A stretch of 64,000 nt of DNA. Origin: Dethiobacter alkaliphilus (GTDB lineage: Bacteria; Bacillota; Dethiobacteria; DTU022; UBA8154). The stretch covers positions 111,497 to 175,496 of the forward strand of contig JAENYV010000009.1 in assembly GCA_016841605.1 (NCBI GenBank), in the 5' to 3' direction. A model generated the notes under the pieces. That model did not search any database and had not been told where the DNA came from. It was given only the letters and a program-made list of their open reading frames with translations. This document shows, in pieces, positions 8,316-16,809 of this stretch. A program made the position numbers and the translations under genes. Position 1 is the stretch's first letter. The number at the start of each line of letters is the position of its first letter.

Positions 8316-9293
8316 TTATTGCAAACTGTTATTGTTTGCTTCAATATCTTCAGCTCGCAAAGGGTAAAAACCCTGTTCGAGGACAATTTGCTGACCACGC
8401 TCGCTTATTTCAAAGTCAATAAAGTCTTTAATTGCTCCTTCGGGTTGACCTTTAATAAACTGGTAAAGCGGTCTGGTAATCGGATAAGCACCGTTTAAAA
8501 TATTGTCCAATTCCAGGGGAGTTATGGCAGAAGTATTGCTGTCTTTCGCTACGTTCAACACTTTAATTCCCGGCCTCACCGAGCCTTCTTCCATAGTATA
8601 ACCTATAGCTACATAGCCGACTCCGGTTTCATCACTGCTTACCGCTTCGACGATATCAGCGTTCCCGCCCATATTTCTCATCTCGGGGGAGTAGTCTCCC
8701 TTAAGTACGGATTCCATGAAGAAGACATAAGTTCCGGAGTTGCTTTGGCGGCCGTAAAGATTAATCTTCTTATCTTCACCGCCTACCTCGCTCCAGTTGC
8801 CGACCTCGCCTCGATAAATAACACCCAACTCATCTACGGTCAGTTCATTCACGGGGTTATTTTCATTAACGATTACAGCAATTCCGTCCACGGAGAACCT
8901 GACCGGAACAGGATCAATTCCGTTGGCTTTTGCCTGTTCAATCTCCTCATCTTTCATAACACGGGAGGAATTGGCGATATCCACCGTTCCATCGATAATA
9001 GCCGAGATTCCCACACCGGACCCGCCACCGGTAACAGCAATCTGCACATTAGAATTTTCATTCATAAATTCTTCCGCCAATCTCTGGACCAGGTTAACCT
9101 CCGAGTCGGAACCGCGGATCTGGATCATAGCCGTTTGTTGAACCTGATCATTCGGTTGCTCTGCTTGTTCATTTCCTGAATCCGGTGCCTGTGTACCTCC
9201 TTCACCGTTCGGCTGCGAACATCCTGCAAAAACCAGGCTGACAACCAACAGCAAAACGGCACTGAGCAGGATTATACCCTTCTTCTTCAACAA
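8316..9293 (-). CDS. pstS: Phosphate-binding lipoprotein PstS
   Basis: 325-aa extracellular solute-binding protein. The signal peptide ends in VSLVFAGC (lipobox Cys near residue 25), followed by an acidic, Gln-rich linker (NEQAEQPNDQ). The mature domain carries GSDSEVNLVQRLAEEF, a TGGGSGVGI phosphate-binding loop, SSRVMKDEE and GRQSNSGTYVFFMESVL, standard PstS elements. TTG start near 9293 behind GGAGGGG. Its own promoter overlaps a four-repeat Pho box (9403-9441), so it should be induced by phosphate starvation through PhoP. It captures phosphate outside the membrane for PstCAB. Confidence 0.95.
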   Translation of the reverse strand: MLKKKGIILLSAVLLLVVSLVFAGCSQPNGEGGTQAPDSGNEQAEQPNDQVQQTAMIQIRGSDSEVNLVQRLAEEFMNENSNVQIAVTGGGSGVGISAIIDGTVDIANSSRVMKDEEIEQAKANGIDPVPVRFSVDGIAVIVNENNPVNELTVDELGVIYRGEVGNWSEVGGEDKKINLYGRQSNSGTYVFFMESVLKGDYSPEMRNMGGNADIVEAVSSDETGVGYVAIGYTMEEGSVRPGIKVLNVAKDSNTSAITPLELDNILNGAYPITRPLYQFIKGQPEGAIKDFIDFEISERGQQIVLEQGFYPLRAEDIEANNNSLQ

Positions 9294-9365
9294 ACTATCC
9301 CCTCCTTAATGTTTGACAATATACTCCCCGCCTGTCAGCAAGAAAATTCTTTTCTTGCTTTGCTT

Positions 9366-9441
9366 ATTGTACAGATACTATGTTAAATGAAAAGGAAAGC
9401 ATCTTTAAGAGAACGTAAAATTATTGTTAAGAACATGTTAA
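9366..9441 (-). promoter_or_regulatory. Pho box and promoter of pstSCAB-phoU
   Basis: Reading the minus strand from 9441, four hexamers related to TTAACA occur at exact 11-base steps: TTAACA (9441-9436), TTAACA (9430-9425), TTTACG (9419-9414) and TTAAAG (9408-9403), each separated by 5 bases. This is the direct-repeat geometry described for PhoP operators in Bacillus subtilis. A -10-like TACAAT lies at 9371-9366, with no good -35, as expected for a PhoP-activated promoter. Confidence 0.85.
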
Positions 9442-9479
9442 AAAAAATACCTTACTGCCAAAATTTAATAGTTATAAGC

Positions 9480-9508
9480 AAAAAAAAACAGGGAAATTAT
9501 TCCCTGTT
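9480..9508 (-). terminator. Rho-independent terminator after phoR
   Basis: Minus-strand AACAGGGAA-TAAT-TTCCCTGTT followed by a run of nine T. It separates the phoPR transcript from the pstS promoter. Confidence 0.9.
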
Positions 9509-9619
9509 AAAAATATTTGTAGGAGGTTAGGTTTTAACTAATTTACAATATTTAAATTATTCTATTGATGTTTAAAAATTCCTTCTTTTTTTGAAAAAAA
9601 AATAAAAATTATTTTAAAT

Positions 9620-11392
9620 TTAGTCAGTTGGGAAATAAAATAAAAATGTCGTCCCCACTCCCGGATAGCTTTTTACGTCGACACGGGCATTATGTGCCTC
9701 GACAATATGCTTGACAATAGCCAGACCTAGTCCGGTACCTCCCAAGCGTCTGGAACGTGCTTTATCAACCCGGTAAAAACGTTCGAAAATATACTGCAGT
9801 TTTTTAGCGGGTATGCCGATTCCCGTATCTCTGATCGAGACAACTACTTCCCGTAGCTTCCGCTCAAAAGAAATATCAATACGCCCTCCCTGTGGCGTGT
9901 ATTTAATGGCATTATCAAGCATATCGATAAATAATTGCAACAGCCAATCAGGATCACCCTGGATAGTTATCAGTTCCTTCTCCGGGGCAAAAATATTCAC
10001 TTCCTGCCTTTTCTCGGAAGCCTGGGACTGCAATAGCAAAACAGCTTCTTCCGCTACCTGGCGGATATCAACCTTTTGCTTCTTCATAATTCCTTTACTG
10101 CTTTCAATTTGCGAAAGATCGAGCAGATCTTTGAGCAGACGGGCCAGGCGTTCCGCTTCCCTGTCAATAATGGCAAGAATTTGCATCACTTCATCTACAT
10201 TTTTCCAGTTGTTTTTATCGAGCAAAGTCTCCGCATAACCTTTTATAGTCGTTAGAGGTGTACGCAATTCGTGAGAAACATTGGCGGCAAACTCACTGCG
10301 CATTCGTTCTAAGGAACGCAAACCGGTTATATCATGTAAGACTGCCAAAGCGCCCATGGTTTCGTCCCGGCCTTTGTAGATAGGAACCATATGCACCTGC
10401 AGCACACGGGCTTCCGGAAAAAAAAGGTTCAATTCAAAGAACCTGGGCTCACCTTTTTGCAGAACCTCCTGTAAGTTTTCATAAAGCAAATAATTTCTAA
10501 GAGAACCAAGCAGAGAAAAATCAAGCACGTCTTTCCTTTTAATTCCAAAAAGGTTTAGTGCCGAATCATTAATGAAATCAATTTTTCCCATGATATTGCA
10601 AAGGATCACACCGCTGGTCATCGCCGACATTACCGTTTCCAATTTATTTTTTTCATTGGAAATCTGCTCGACTTTACCCTTAAGAGTCTGCCCCATTTCA
10701 TTAATCGTAACAGCCAAAACACCCAATTCATCAACGCTCTGCCGGGAAACCTCGCGGTCAAAATCTCCCCGGGAAATGGACTGAGCCACTTCACCCATTT
10801 CCTCCAGGGGTTTTGTTACTTTTCGAGAAAACCGCAGACTCACTAATGTGGAAATACCTAAGGCAGTTAGAAGACCGAAGAAAAGGGTAAGCTTTAATCG
10901 GGCTATGCTCGTTTTTAAATGGGTAAGCGGTTCGGAAATGCGTAAAATACTTCCCTCAAATTCCCCAACCCTGAGAATGAGGGCAAAGTGAAATGTATCT
11001 TCATCCACTGTAAAGGCACAATCACCGAAATCTCGGACTGCTTTTTTCCTTGCGGCCAGGACTTCCGGCCTCTGCAAATGGTCATCCGCTGTCTCACCGG
11101 ATAAGCCTCCAAACATAGAACCGTCTCCGGTAATAAATACAGTGCGTACATTTGCATCTTTCCTCAGGGAATAGATAATGTGCTCCACCTTTTCCTTAAA
11201 ATTTGTTTCATCCTTACTAAGCTCAGTAATTGTACTGGTGATAACCCTGGCTTTTTGATAGGTTTGCTCCTCCAGGCTTTGCAGATAGAACTCTTTCATT
11301 TGCCAGAGGAAATATTCGCTCAAAGCTAAAAAACTGACGGAGATTATGAAAAGAAACATAAAGGTAAGACGAAAACGAATGCTTTGTCCCAT
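9620..11392 (-). CDS. phoR: Phosphate sensor histidine kinase PhoR
   Basis: 590-aa membrane kinase. Transmembrane helix at residues about 8-30, an extracytoplasmic sensing region to about 165, a second helix 167-187, HAMP (190-243), PAS (250-355), HisKA with phospho-acceptor His374 in NVSHELRTPL, and a C-terminal HATPase with DNAIKYTPQGG, GTGLGLAIVKHIVE and RRLGGTG boxes. It phosphorylates PhoP when phosphate is low; in this architecture PhoU and the Pst transporter act through the PAS domain. It starts 11 bp after phoP with AAGGGGAAAAG as ribosome site. The phoR name is supported by direct adjacency to pst genes. Confidence 0.92.
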   Translation of the reverse strand: MGQSIRFRLTFMFLFIISVSFLALSEYFLWQMKEFYLQSLEEQTYQKARVITSTITELSKDETNFKEKVEHIIYSLRKDANVRTVFITGDGSMFGGLSGETADDHLQRPEVLAARKKAVRDFGDCAFTVDEDTFHFALILRVGEFEGSILRISEPLTHLKTSIARLKLTLFFGLLTALGISTLVSLRFSRKVTKPLEEMGEVAQSISRGDFDREVSRQSVDELGVLAVTINEMGQTLKGKVEQISNEKNKLETVMSAMTSGVILCNIMGKIDFINDSALNLFGIKRKDVLDFSLLGSLRNYLLYENLQEVLQKGEPRFFELNLFFPEARVLQVHMVPIYKGRDETMGALAVLHDITGLRSLERMRSEFAANVSHELRTPLTTIKGYAETLLDKNNWKNVDEVMQILAIIDREAERLARLLKDLLDLSQIESSKGIMKKQKVDIRQVAEEAVLLLQSQASEKRQEVNIFAPEKELITIQGDPDWLLQLFIDMLDNAIKYTPQGGRIDISFERKLREVVVSIRDTGIGIPAKKLQYIFERFYRVDKARSRRLGGTGLGLAIVKHIVEAHNARVDVKSYPGVGTTFLFYFPTD

Positions 11393-11403
11393 TCTTTTCC
11401 CCT

Positions 11404-12138
11404 TTATTTTTTTTGGTTTTCGTTTTCTTGATGACGAAAACAGTAACCCACTCCACGGATGGTTTCAATGAGCCGGGGGTGTGCTGCATCTTCTTCAATC
11501 TTCTGCCGTAAATAGCGGATATGCACATCCACTGTTCTTGTATCTACTTCAGTATCAAAACCCCAGATCCTTTCCAATAAAAAATCCCTCTTTAAAACCT
11601 TCCCTTTATTCGCCATTAGAATCTTGAGGAGCTCAAATTCTTTATTCGTAAGACTGATCAGCTCGTCCCGGGCAAATACTTTATATTCTTCCGGCTTTAA
11701 GGTAATTTCTCCGGCACTCAAAATTCCCGTCGACTCATCCTGTTCGATTTTTTCCGCCCGGGCTTTCCTCTCATTCCGGCGCAGATGCGCCTTGATACGG
11801 GAAAGAAGCTCCCTGACACTAAAAGGCTTGGTCACATAATCGTCTGCTCCCAATTCCAATCCAAGGACAATATCCAGTTCCTCACTCTTCGCAGTGAGCA
11901 TTATTACAGGAATATGCTCAAAACCTTCATAGGTACGCAAAGTACGACAGACCTCGTAACCGTCAATGCCTGGAAGCATTAGATCTAAAAGTATCAGATC
12001 CGGTTTGCTCTCCCGGGCAATTTTTAACGCTTGGTATCCTTCCTCGGCAGTAATAACTTTGTAACCCTGGTTTTTTAAATTAAATTTTAATAAACCTGTA
12101 ATATCCTCATCATCCTCGACAACTAATATAGTCGCCAA
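11404..12138 (-). CDS. phoP: Phosphate response regulator PhoP (OmpR family)
   Basis: 244-aa response regulator. The receiver domain shows acidic pocket EDDED (residues 8-12), phospho-acceptor Asp52 in LLDLMLPGIDG, and Lys in MLTAKSEE. The C-terminal winged helix has LTNKEFELLKIL, RIWGFDTEVDTRTVDVHIRYLRQKIE and IETIRGVGYCF. TTG start behind AAAGGGGGGG. It should bind the TTAACA-type repeats upstream of pstS. First gene of the phoPR unit; the region upstream is filled by the 465-bp repeats, so its promoter must lie in or next to repeat copy 1. Confidence 0.92.
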   Translation of the reverse strand: MATILVVEDDEDITGLLKFNLKNQGYKVITAEEGYQALKIARESKPDLILLDLMLPGIDGYEVCRTLRTYEGFEHIPVIMLTAKSEELDIVLGLELGADDYVTKPFSVRELLSRIKAHLRRNERKARAEKIEQDESTGILSAGEITLKPEEYKVFARDELISLTNKEFELLKILMANKGKVLKRDFLLERIWGFDTEVDTRTVDVHIRYLRQKIEEDAAHPRLIETIRGVGYCFRHQENENQKK

Positions 12139-12188
12139 TTATTACCCCCCCTTTATTTTATTTAATTATTGTTTCCTATTATTCCCAT

Positions 12189-12653
12189 AATAAAAAACAA
12201 AATTTCGGGCAAGATAATGGTGTAAAGAGGTCCGCAATGGCCGTGCCAAGATTGCGGTAAGGTCAAAACGGCTTTACCGTAGTCAGCCAAAGGTTGTTAT
12301 CGGGTCAGATTTGGCTCGGTATCAGCCGGAGGGAAGATCATGTTATGTTCCTCATGGCTGCGGAATGGTCGGTAAAGATCATTCCGGGGTCAAAAAGGGA
12401 TATAGCATGGTCGAGCTAAGATCGGTATAAGTTCCTTTTCAAATAAATATTCTTCCTGTGTTAATACACAATTTGAGAATATAGAGGTCGAGGGCGGCCC
12501 AAAAAGCGGCCTTCGGCTTCCAAAGGGATTTATTCCGGTCGAGCAAAGGTTACGCCAGGTTCATAATGTGGTCTGTTGCAGTCAAAAAGATTGCAGCAGG
12601 CTACAAAAGGATCTGTCGTAGCCGGAGCATAAGGTCATTGTGGGCTTTTTTTG
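12189..12653 (+). repeat. 465-bp inverted-repeat-rich element, copy 1
   Basis: Non-coding unit repeated at 12756-13220. It contains many short inverted repeats with 11-13 base loops: CCGCAAT/ATTGCGG (12232-12257), CGGTAA/TTACCG (12255-12279), CGGAATG/CATTCCG, CTGTTGCA/TGCAGCAG and GGCTAC/GTAGCC. Several loops carry GTC...AAAGAT. AAG-containing boxes recur at spacings of 20-23 or 41-44 bases, and GGTC recurs throughout. An AT-rich central stem (ATATTCT/AGAATAT at 12447-12482 with inner TGTGT-TAAT-ACACA) divides it into two arms. The plus strand ends in AGCC...GGGCTTTTTTT, which looks like a terminator, so a structured RNA of about 450 nt read on the plus strand is one possibility. No known RNA family was recognised. 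Confidence 0.85.
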
Positions 12654-12755
12654 TTTTATAGACTTTTTAATATACTTTTACTTTTTTCGTAAAAATCCTC
12701 TTTTTTAAAAATTACTCCTGACCTAAAGTTATTTAAAAAAATTGTCCTCACAATA

Positions 12756-13220
12756 AATAAAAAACAAAATTTCGGGCAAGATAGTGGTGCAAAGGGGTCC
12801 GCAATGGCCGTGCCAAGATTGCAGTAAGGTCAAAACGGCTTTACCGCAGTCAGCCGAAGGTTGTTATCGGGTCAGATTTGGCTCGGTATCAGCCGGAGGG
12901 AAGATCATGTTATGTTCCTCATGGCTGCGGAATGGTCGGTAAAGATCATTCCGGGGTCAAAAAGGGATATAGCATGGTCGAGCTAAGATCGGTATAAGTT
13001 CCTTTTCAAATAAATATTCTTCCTGTGTTAATACACAATTTGAGAATATAGAGGTCGAGGGCGGCCCAAAAAGCGGCCTTCGGCTTCCAAAGGGATTTAT
13101 TCCGGTCGAGCAAAGGTTACGCCAGGTTCATAATGTGGTCTGTTGCAGTCAAAAAGATTGCAGCAGGCTACAAAAGGATCTGTCGTAGCCGGAGCATAAG
13201 GTCATTGTGGGCTTTTTTTG
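12756..13220 (+). repeat. 465-bp inverted-repeat-rich element, copy 2
   Basis: Same length as copy 1 and identical except for six transitions, all in the first 110 bases (for example attgcGg to attgcAg, accgTag to accgCag). The remaining 355 bases are identical by eye. The copies are direct and separated by about 100 bp of AT-rich sequence that is not repeated. It ends in the same U-run, 65 bp before the GntR operon promoter. This suggests recent duplication or gene conversion. Confidence 0.85.
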
Positions 13221-13285
13221 TCTTTTTTTTTATTCAATAATTTTTATACTTTTCCGGCAAAAAGGAACAAATTTTAAAAGAAGAC

Positions 13286-13314
13286 TTGACAATGCTACCC
13301 TAACTGTATATAAT
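13286..13314 (+). promoter_or_regulatory. Sigma-A promoter of the GntR-ABC operon
   Basis: TTGACA (13286-13291), 17-base spacer, TATAAT (13309-13314): full consensus. Just downstream is AT-rich dyad sequence (TATATA...TATATACACT, about 13325-13350) that could be the autoregulatory GntR operator. Confidence 0.9.
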
Positions 13315-13375
13315 GTCTATAAACACTATATATTTTATATACACTTTCAATTAATAGCCCTGATCGAGGTGAAAC

Positions 13376-13753
13376 ATGAACATCGTCATCTCCAATGCAT
13401 CGCCGGATCCCCTTTATGAACAAATCGCCAAACAAATCAAGAACAACATTCTAAAAGGGGAACTGTCACCGGGAGACCTGCTGCCATCCATACGAGCCCT
13501 GGCCAAAGAACTGCAGATCAGCGTTATTACCACCAAGCGAGCCTATGAAGAACTGGAAAGGGAGGGTTTTGTCGAATCTGTTACAGGGAAAGGCTCATAT
13601 GTCGCCGGCCAGAGCAACGCCATTTTAAAGGAAAAACGGCTGAAGATCGTCGAGGAAAAACTGGCCCAGGCAGTGGCAGACAGCAGGGCGCTGGGTATCG
13701 GGCTGGAAGAACTACGGGAAATGTTGACACTGCTTTTCGAGGAGGGAGCATAA
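13376..13753 (+). CDS. GntR family (YtrA-type) transcriptional regulator
   Basis: 125-aa repressor with an N-terminal winged helix (PLYEQIAKQIKNNILKGEL, LPSIRALAKELQIS, RAYEELEREGFVE, GKGSYVAG) and a short C-terminal helical tail, the YtrA subfamily layout. ATG start behind GAGGTGAAAC. Its stop abuts the GTG of the ABC ATPase gene. YtrA-type regulators usually repress their own operon and respond to cell-wall-active compounds or cell stress. The consensus promoter upstream implies strong expression unless repressed. Confidence 0.9.
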   Translation: MNIVISNASPDPLYEQIAKQIKNNILKGELSPGDLLPSIRALAKELQISVITTKRAYEELEREGFVESVTGKGSYVAGQSNAILKEKRLKIVEEKLAQAVADSRALGIGLEELREMLTLLFEEGA

Positions 13754-14617
13754 GTGGAACAAACACTTGAAGTGGTCAATCTGCAAAAAAAATACACGGA
13801 TTTTACCCTGGATAATATCTCCTTTTCACTGCCCAGAGGCTTTATCATGGGTTTTATCGGGCCAAACGGAGCCGGGAAAAGTACGACTATTAAACTGATT
13901 ATGAATCTGATCCGTAAAGACGCAGGGAAAATTAACGTTTTCGGCCTGGACAATACTTCCCATGAACAAAATATCAAGGAAAAGATCGGCTTTGTCTATG
14001 ATGAAAACCACTATTATGAAGAGCTGACACCCATTGAAATCCGGAGCATCATAGCGCCATTTTACTCACGTTGGGACGATAGCGCTTACGACGGTTTCCT
14101 GCGTTCTTTCGCTCTGCCGCAGAAAAAAAAGTTAAAAACTTTTTCCCGGGGGATGAAAACAAAACTTTCCCTGGCCGTTGCCCTCTCCCACGGAGCGGAA
14201 CTGGTCCTTATGGATGAGCCTACCTCCGGCTTAGATCCTGTTTTTCGCAGGGAGATTCTAGATATTTTACGGGACCTGCTCCAGGATGAACGGAAGAGCG
14301 TCCTTTTCTCCACGCACATTACCAGCGATTTGGATCGTATTGCCGATTATATAACTTTTATTAACAGGGGGAACATTATCTTTAGCGCGGAACGGGACGT
14401 TATCCTGGATAACTACGGACTGGTAAAGGGAAATAACGAACTCCTCGATGAGAGAACTCGGGAGCAGTTTGTGGGTATCCGGGAAACATCCCTTGGCTTT
14501 GAAGCGTTAACTAAGAATATACAAAAAGCAAGGAACCTGCTGAAAGAGCGTGCGGTTGTGGAACGGGCAACCCTCGAAGATATTATGCTCTATACAGTAA
14601 AGGGGGAAATAAAATGA
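13754..14617 (+). CDS. ABC transporter ATP-binding protein
   Basis: 287-aa ATPase of the BcrA/YtrB type. Walker A GPNGAGKST (about residues 37-45), Q-loop region near YDENHYYEELTP, a signature reduced to FSRGMKTKLSLAVAL, Walker B LVLMDEPTSGLDP and H-loop STH. C-terminal residues after about 220 form the accessory tail seen in this family. GTG start immediately after the regulator stop. Its end overlaps the next ORF by 4 bp (ATGA), indicating coupling to the membrane partner. Substrate not deducible; peptide-antibiotic detoxification or lipid handling are common roles. Confidence 0.9.
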   Translation: MEQTLEVVNLQKKYTDFTLDNISFSLPRGFIMGFIGPNGAGKSTTIKLIMNLIRKDAGKINVFGLDNTSHEQNIKEKIGFVYDENHYYEELTPIEIRSIIAPFYSRWDDSAYDGFLRSFALPQKKKLKTFSRGMKTKLSLAVALSHGAELVLMDEPTSGLDPVFRREILDILRDLLQDERKSVLFSTHITSDLDRIADYITFINRGNIIFSAERDVILDNYGLVKGNNELLDERTREQFVGIRETSLGFEALTKNIQKARNLLKERAVVERATLEDIMLYTVKGEIK

Positions 14618-15276
14618 TATTATTGATAAAAAAAGACCTGCTTATCCAGAAAAGAAGCTTCCTCTTCCTTTTCATCTATGGACTTTTCCTGTTTGTTCTC
14701 TTTAACAACCCCGTCTTTGAAGAAATGATTTATATCATGGGGATGATTATCGGAGTTTATTTTTTCCTGATCACCGCCAATATGGAAGATGAAAAGAACA
14801 AGAGTGAAATTCTCCTGAATAGTTTACCTGTCAGCAGAAGCTGCATTGTCCTGGCCAAGTATCTCTCCGTTTTCGTCTACATTTGCATTGGGGCTCTTTT
14901 TCTGGGTATGGCAGGACTGATTTTCCAACTGCCGGTGATCCCCGTTACACCAAGGCTGCTGAAGGCGACGGATCTGCTGGCGGTCATTTTTCTGATAAGC
15001 ATTGCCGTCTCCATCTATTTCCCTTTATATTTTCGCTTTGGGGCATCTGCGTTGCGTCTTTTTTCTGTGGTCTTTTTCCTCTTCTTTTTCTTCGTGCCTC
15101 GCTGGCTGTTCGAACTCTACCTTGCTTATGAAGAAACAGAAGCTCTCCTCTTTTTGAAAGACATTATCGCTCAATCCCCGCTCCTTCCGGCAGTTGTTGT
15201 TCTTTTGACTTCTTTCTTGCTGCTGACCTGCTCATTTCTCCTTTCCCAAAGAATTTACCTGCGGAAGGAGTTTTAA
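14614..15276 (+). CDS. ABC-2 type transporter permease
   Basis: 220-aa membrane protein with about six hydrophobic segments (around residues 18-33, 36-55, 85-105, 125-147, 148-165, 187-213). It resembles the ABC-2 permease subunits encoded beside GntR/YtrA regulators. It has the short cytoplasmic segment NMEDEKNKSEILLNSLPVSR typical of these permeases. It overlaps the ATPase gene by 4 bp and is the last gene of the operon. Specific substrate unknown. Confidence 0.85.
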   Translation: MILLIKKDLLIQKRSFLFLFIYGLFLFVLFNNPVFEEMIYIMGMIIGVYFFLITANMEDEKNKSEILLNSLPVSRSCIVLAKYLSVFVYICIGALFLGMAGLIFQLPVIPVTPRLLKATDLLAVIFLISIAVSIYFPLYFRFGASALRLFSVVFFLFFFFVPRWLFELYLAYEETEALLFLKDIIAQSPLLPAVVVLLTSFLLLTCSFLLSQRIYLRKEF

Positions 15277-15294
15277 CGACAATTTAAACATGCT

Positions 15295-15335
15295 TAAAAA
15301 GAGCCCCCACCTTGAACGTTGCTTCCTGGTGGGGG
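15295..15335 (-). terminator. Terminator after the stalk/GerMN gene
   Basis: Minus-strand CCCCCACC...GGTGGGGG stem (8 bp, 16-base loop) followed by CTCTTTTTAA. It lies between the convergent ends of the ABC permease and the gene at 15365-16603. Confidence 0.75.
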
Positions 15336-15364
15336 GAGGCTTGCAAAATATGCTATATTTTTCT

Positions 15365-16603
15365 TTACTCTGTTTCCCCGATCAAATCATCCATGCGCTC
15401 CAGCGGTTTATCGAGGAGTATATTCCCAAGTGTTTCACCGGTTTTGCCCTCTACAAGTATCTGTACCCTGTCGATAGAATCAAAATCAGTAAGGGTATTA
15501 ACGATTGAAGCCAGAGTCATCATTTCACCCGCACTGCCGCCGTTATGATTATCAATAAACTCCTTTGAAAAATCAACAAAGCATATTCTGTCCTGCATGT
15601 AAATATTTAAAAGTACTGTGCCTTCAGGAATAGAAGGTGCCAGACCGCTTTCCTGGGGACCGTTTATCAGCCCCTGGATAGCAGTTCCGGCTAATCTCTC
15701 CTCAACAACGAGCATCTCCCTTTTCTCCCGGAACACTTCCTGCGCATTCTGGTCGGGAAAGTAGAGATTAAGCGGAATGATTTCAATATCACCGCCAACG
15801 TAGATAAAATAGCTCACAGGGAAACTGGAGTCATCCAGTTCAAGCAGCTTTTCAAAGGCAATGATTCCTGCTCCTTCTTTTATGACCCTCTCCTCGTAGT
15901 AACTGGAATTTGTATCATCGTATCTTACTGTATACTCTTTCTTGCCGTCAACGGCAACTTCTACCTTTTTGATCAGGGAATTGATCAACGTTTCTTTCCC
16001 ACTTTTATCGACTACCTTTTCCGACCAAAATGTTCCGGAAACAAGCGGCGTTTTTATCAGGGTAAGACTGTCATATTTTGAATCAAGCATTGCCTTCTCA
16101 ACCTTTTCCTGCCTCAGCCTATTGCCTTCCAGAATATATTCCAGGCTGATATTCCTGTCTACCGTGCTTTCTCCACCGGAAGGGTCAAAGACTTCACCGC
16201 TAACTGCATAGACCCTCTTTTGCGCTTCGTCGGTTATTTTATCAAGCTTCATCCGGTGTCCGTACTCCGCAAAACCATTGTATAGCCAGCTGTAACCCTC
16301 ATGCTCCGGCAGGAGCGCTGAGAGCTGTTCTTTTTCATATCTGAGGTCATTTATGCCTGCCACAGAGGTATATGCGTTCCAGTCTACATCCTTGCCGAAA
16401 AGCTCAGCAACGGCGCGAATCGGAACATACGTTGTTCCATTATATAAAAAATTGTCTATATCAACTCTGATGGAGTTGACCTCGAGTTTAACCTTATTTC
16501 TGTAAACTTTAATCAACTCACTGGCATCAGCCCCAAAAGAGAGGCTGGACGTAACTATAACCGCAAGGGCCAGTATTAAACAACAGACGGCAATCCTCTT
16601 CAT
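15365..16603 (-). CDS. Exported stalk-domain plus GerMN protein
   Basis: 412-aa secreted or surface protein. Signal peptide MKRIAVCCLILALAVIVTSSLSFGADA; then a copper-amine-oxidase-N1 (stalk) domain around residues 35-85 with NGTTYVPIRAVAELFG and DVDWNAY; a middle region of unknown fold (90-290); and a C-terminal GerMN domain (about 295-400) with LINGPQESG, ICFVDFSKEFIDN and SIVNTLTDFDSIDRVQILVEG. The GerMN end closely parallels that of the lipoprotein at 3749-4579, so the two are paralogous in that domain. Stalk domains are thought to bind cell-wall material. Single gene with its own terminator. Function unproven. Confidence 0.8.
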   Translation of the reverse strand: MKRIAVCCLILALAVIVTSSLSFGADASELIKVYRNKVKLEVNSIRVDIDNFLYNGTTYVPIRAVAELFGKDVDWNAYTSVAGINDLRYEKEQLSALLPEHEGYSWLYNGFAEYGHRMKLDKITDEAQKRVYAVSGEVFDPSGGESTVDRNISLEYILEGNRLRQEKVEKAMLDSKYDSLTLIKTPLVSGTFWSEKVVDKSGKETLINSLIKKVEVAVDGKKEYTVRYDDTNSSYYEERVIKEGAGIIAFEKLLELDDSSFPVSYFIYVGGDIEIIPLNLYFPDQNAQEVFREKREMLVVEERLAGTAIQGLINGPQESGLAPSIPEGTVLLNIYMQDRICFVDFSKEFIDNHNGGSAGEMMTLASIVNTLTDFDSIDRVQILVEGKTGETLGNILLDKPLERMDDLIGETE

Positions 16604-16712
16604 AAATAGCTCACTCTCCGATTTTTATAATTATTTACTTACTAACAGAGACGTTTAAGATAGTAAATCTGTTGCAGGAAGTTAATGTAATTTTCGGCAG
16701 ATTGTTTTTCCC

Positions 16713-16757
16713 TTGACCTCAGCATATTATTATAATATCATTAGGTTAGCTATCTAA
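16713..16757 (+). promoter_or_regulatory. Promoter and likely MarR operator
   Basis: TTGACC (16713-16718), 17-base spacer, TATCAT (16736-16741). Immediately after lies TTAGCTATCTAA (16746-16757), a dyad around the expected transcription start. This is a plausible autoregulatory operator for the MarR protein encoded next. Confidence 0.6.
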
Positions 16758-16809
16758 TTTAATCTACCCACATCCCCAAAATTTTTTTCAAGAAAAGAGG
16801 TGAGACGTT

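Noticed and set aside
12189-13220. CRISPR array
   Set aside because: The boxes are degenerate and lack identical repeats with unique spacers; the whole unit is duplicated as a block.
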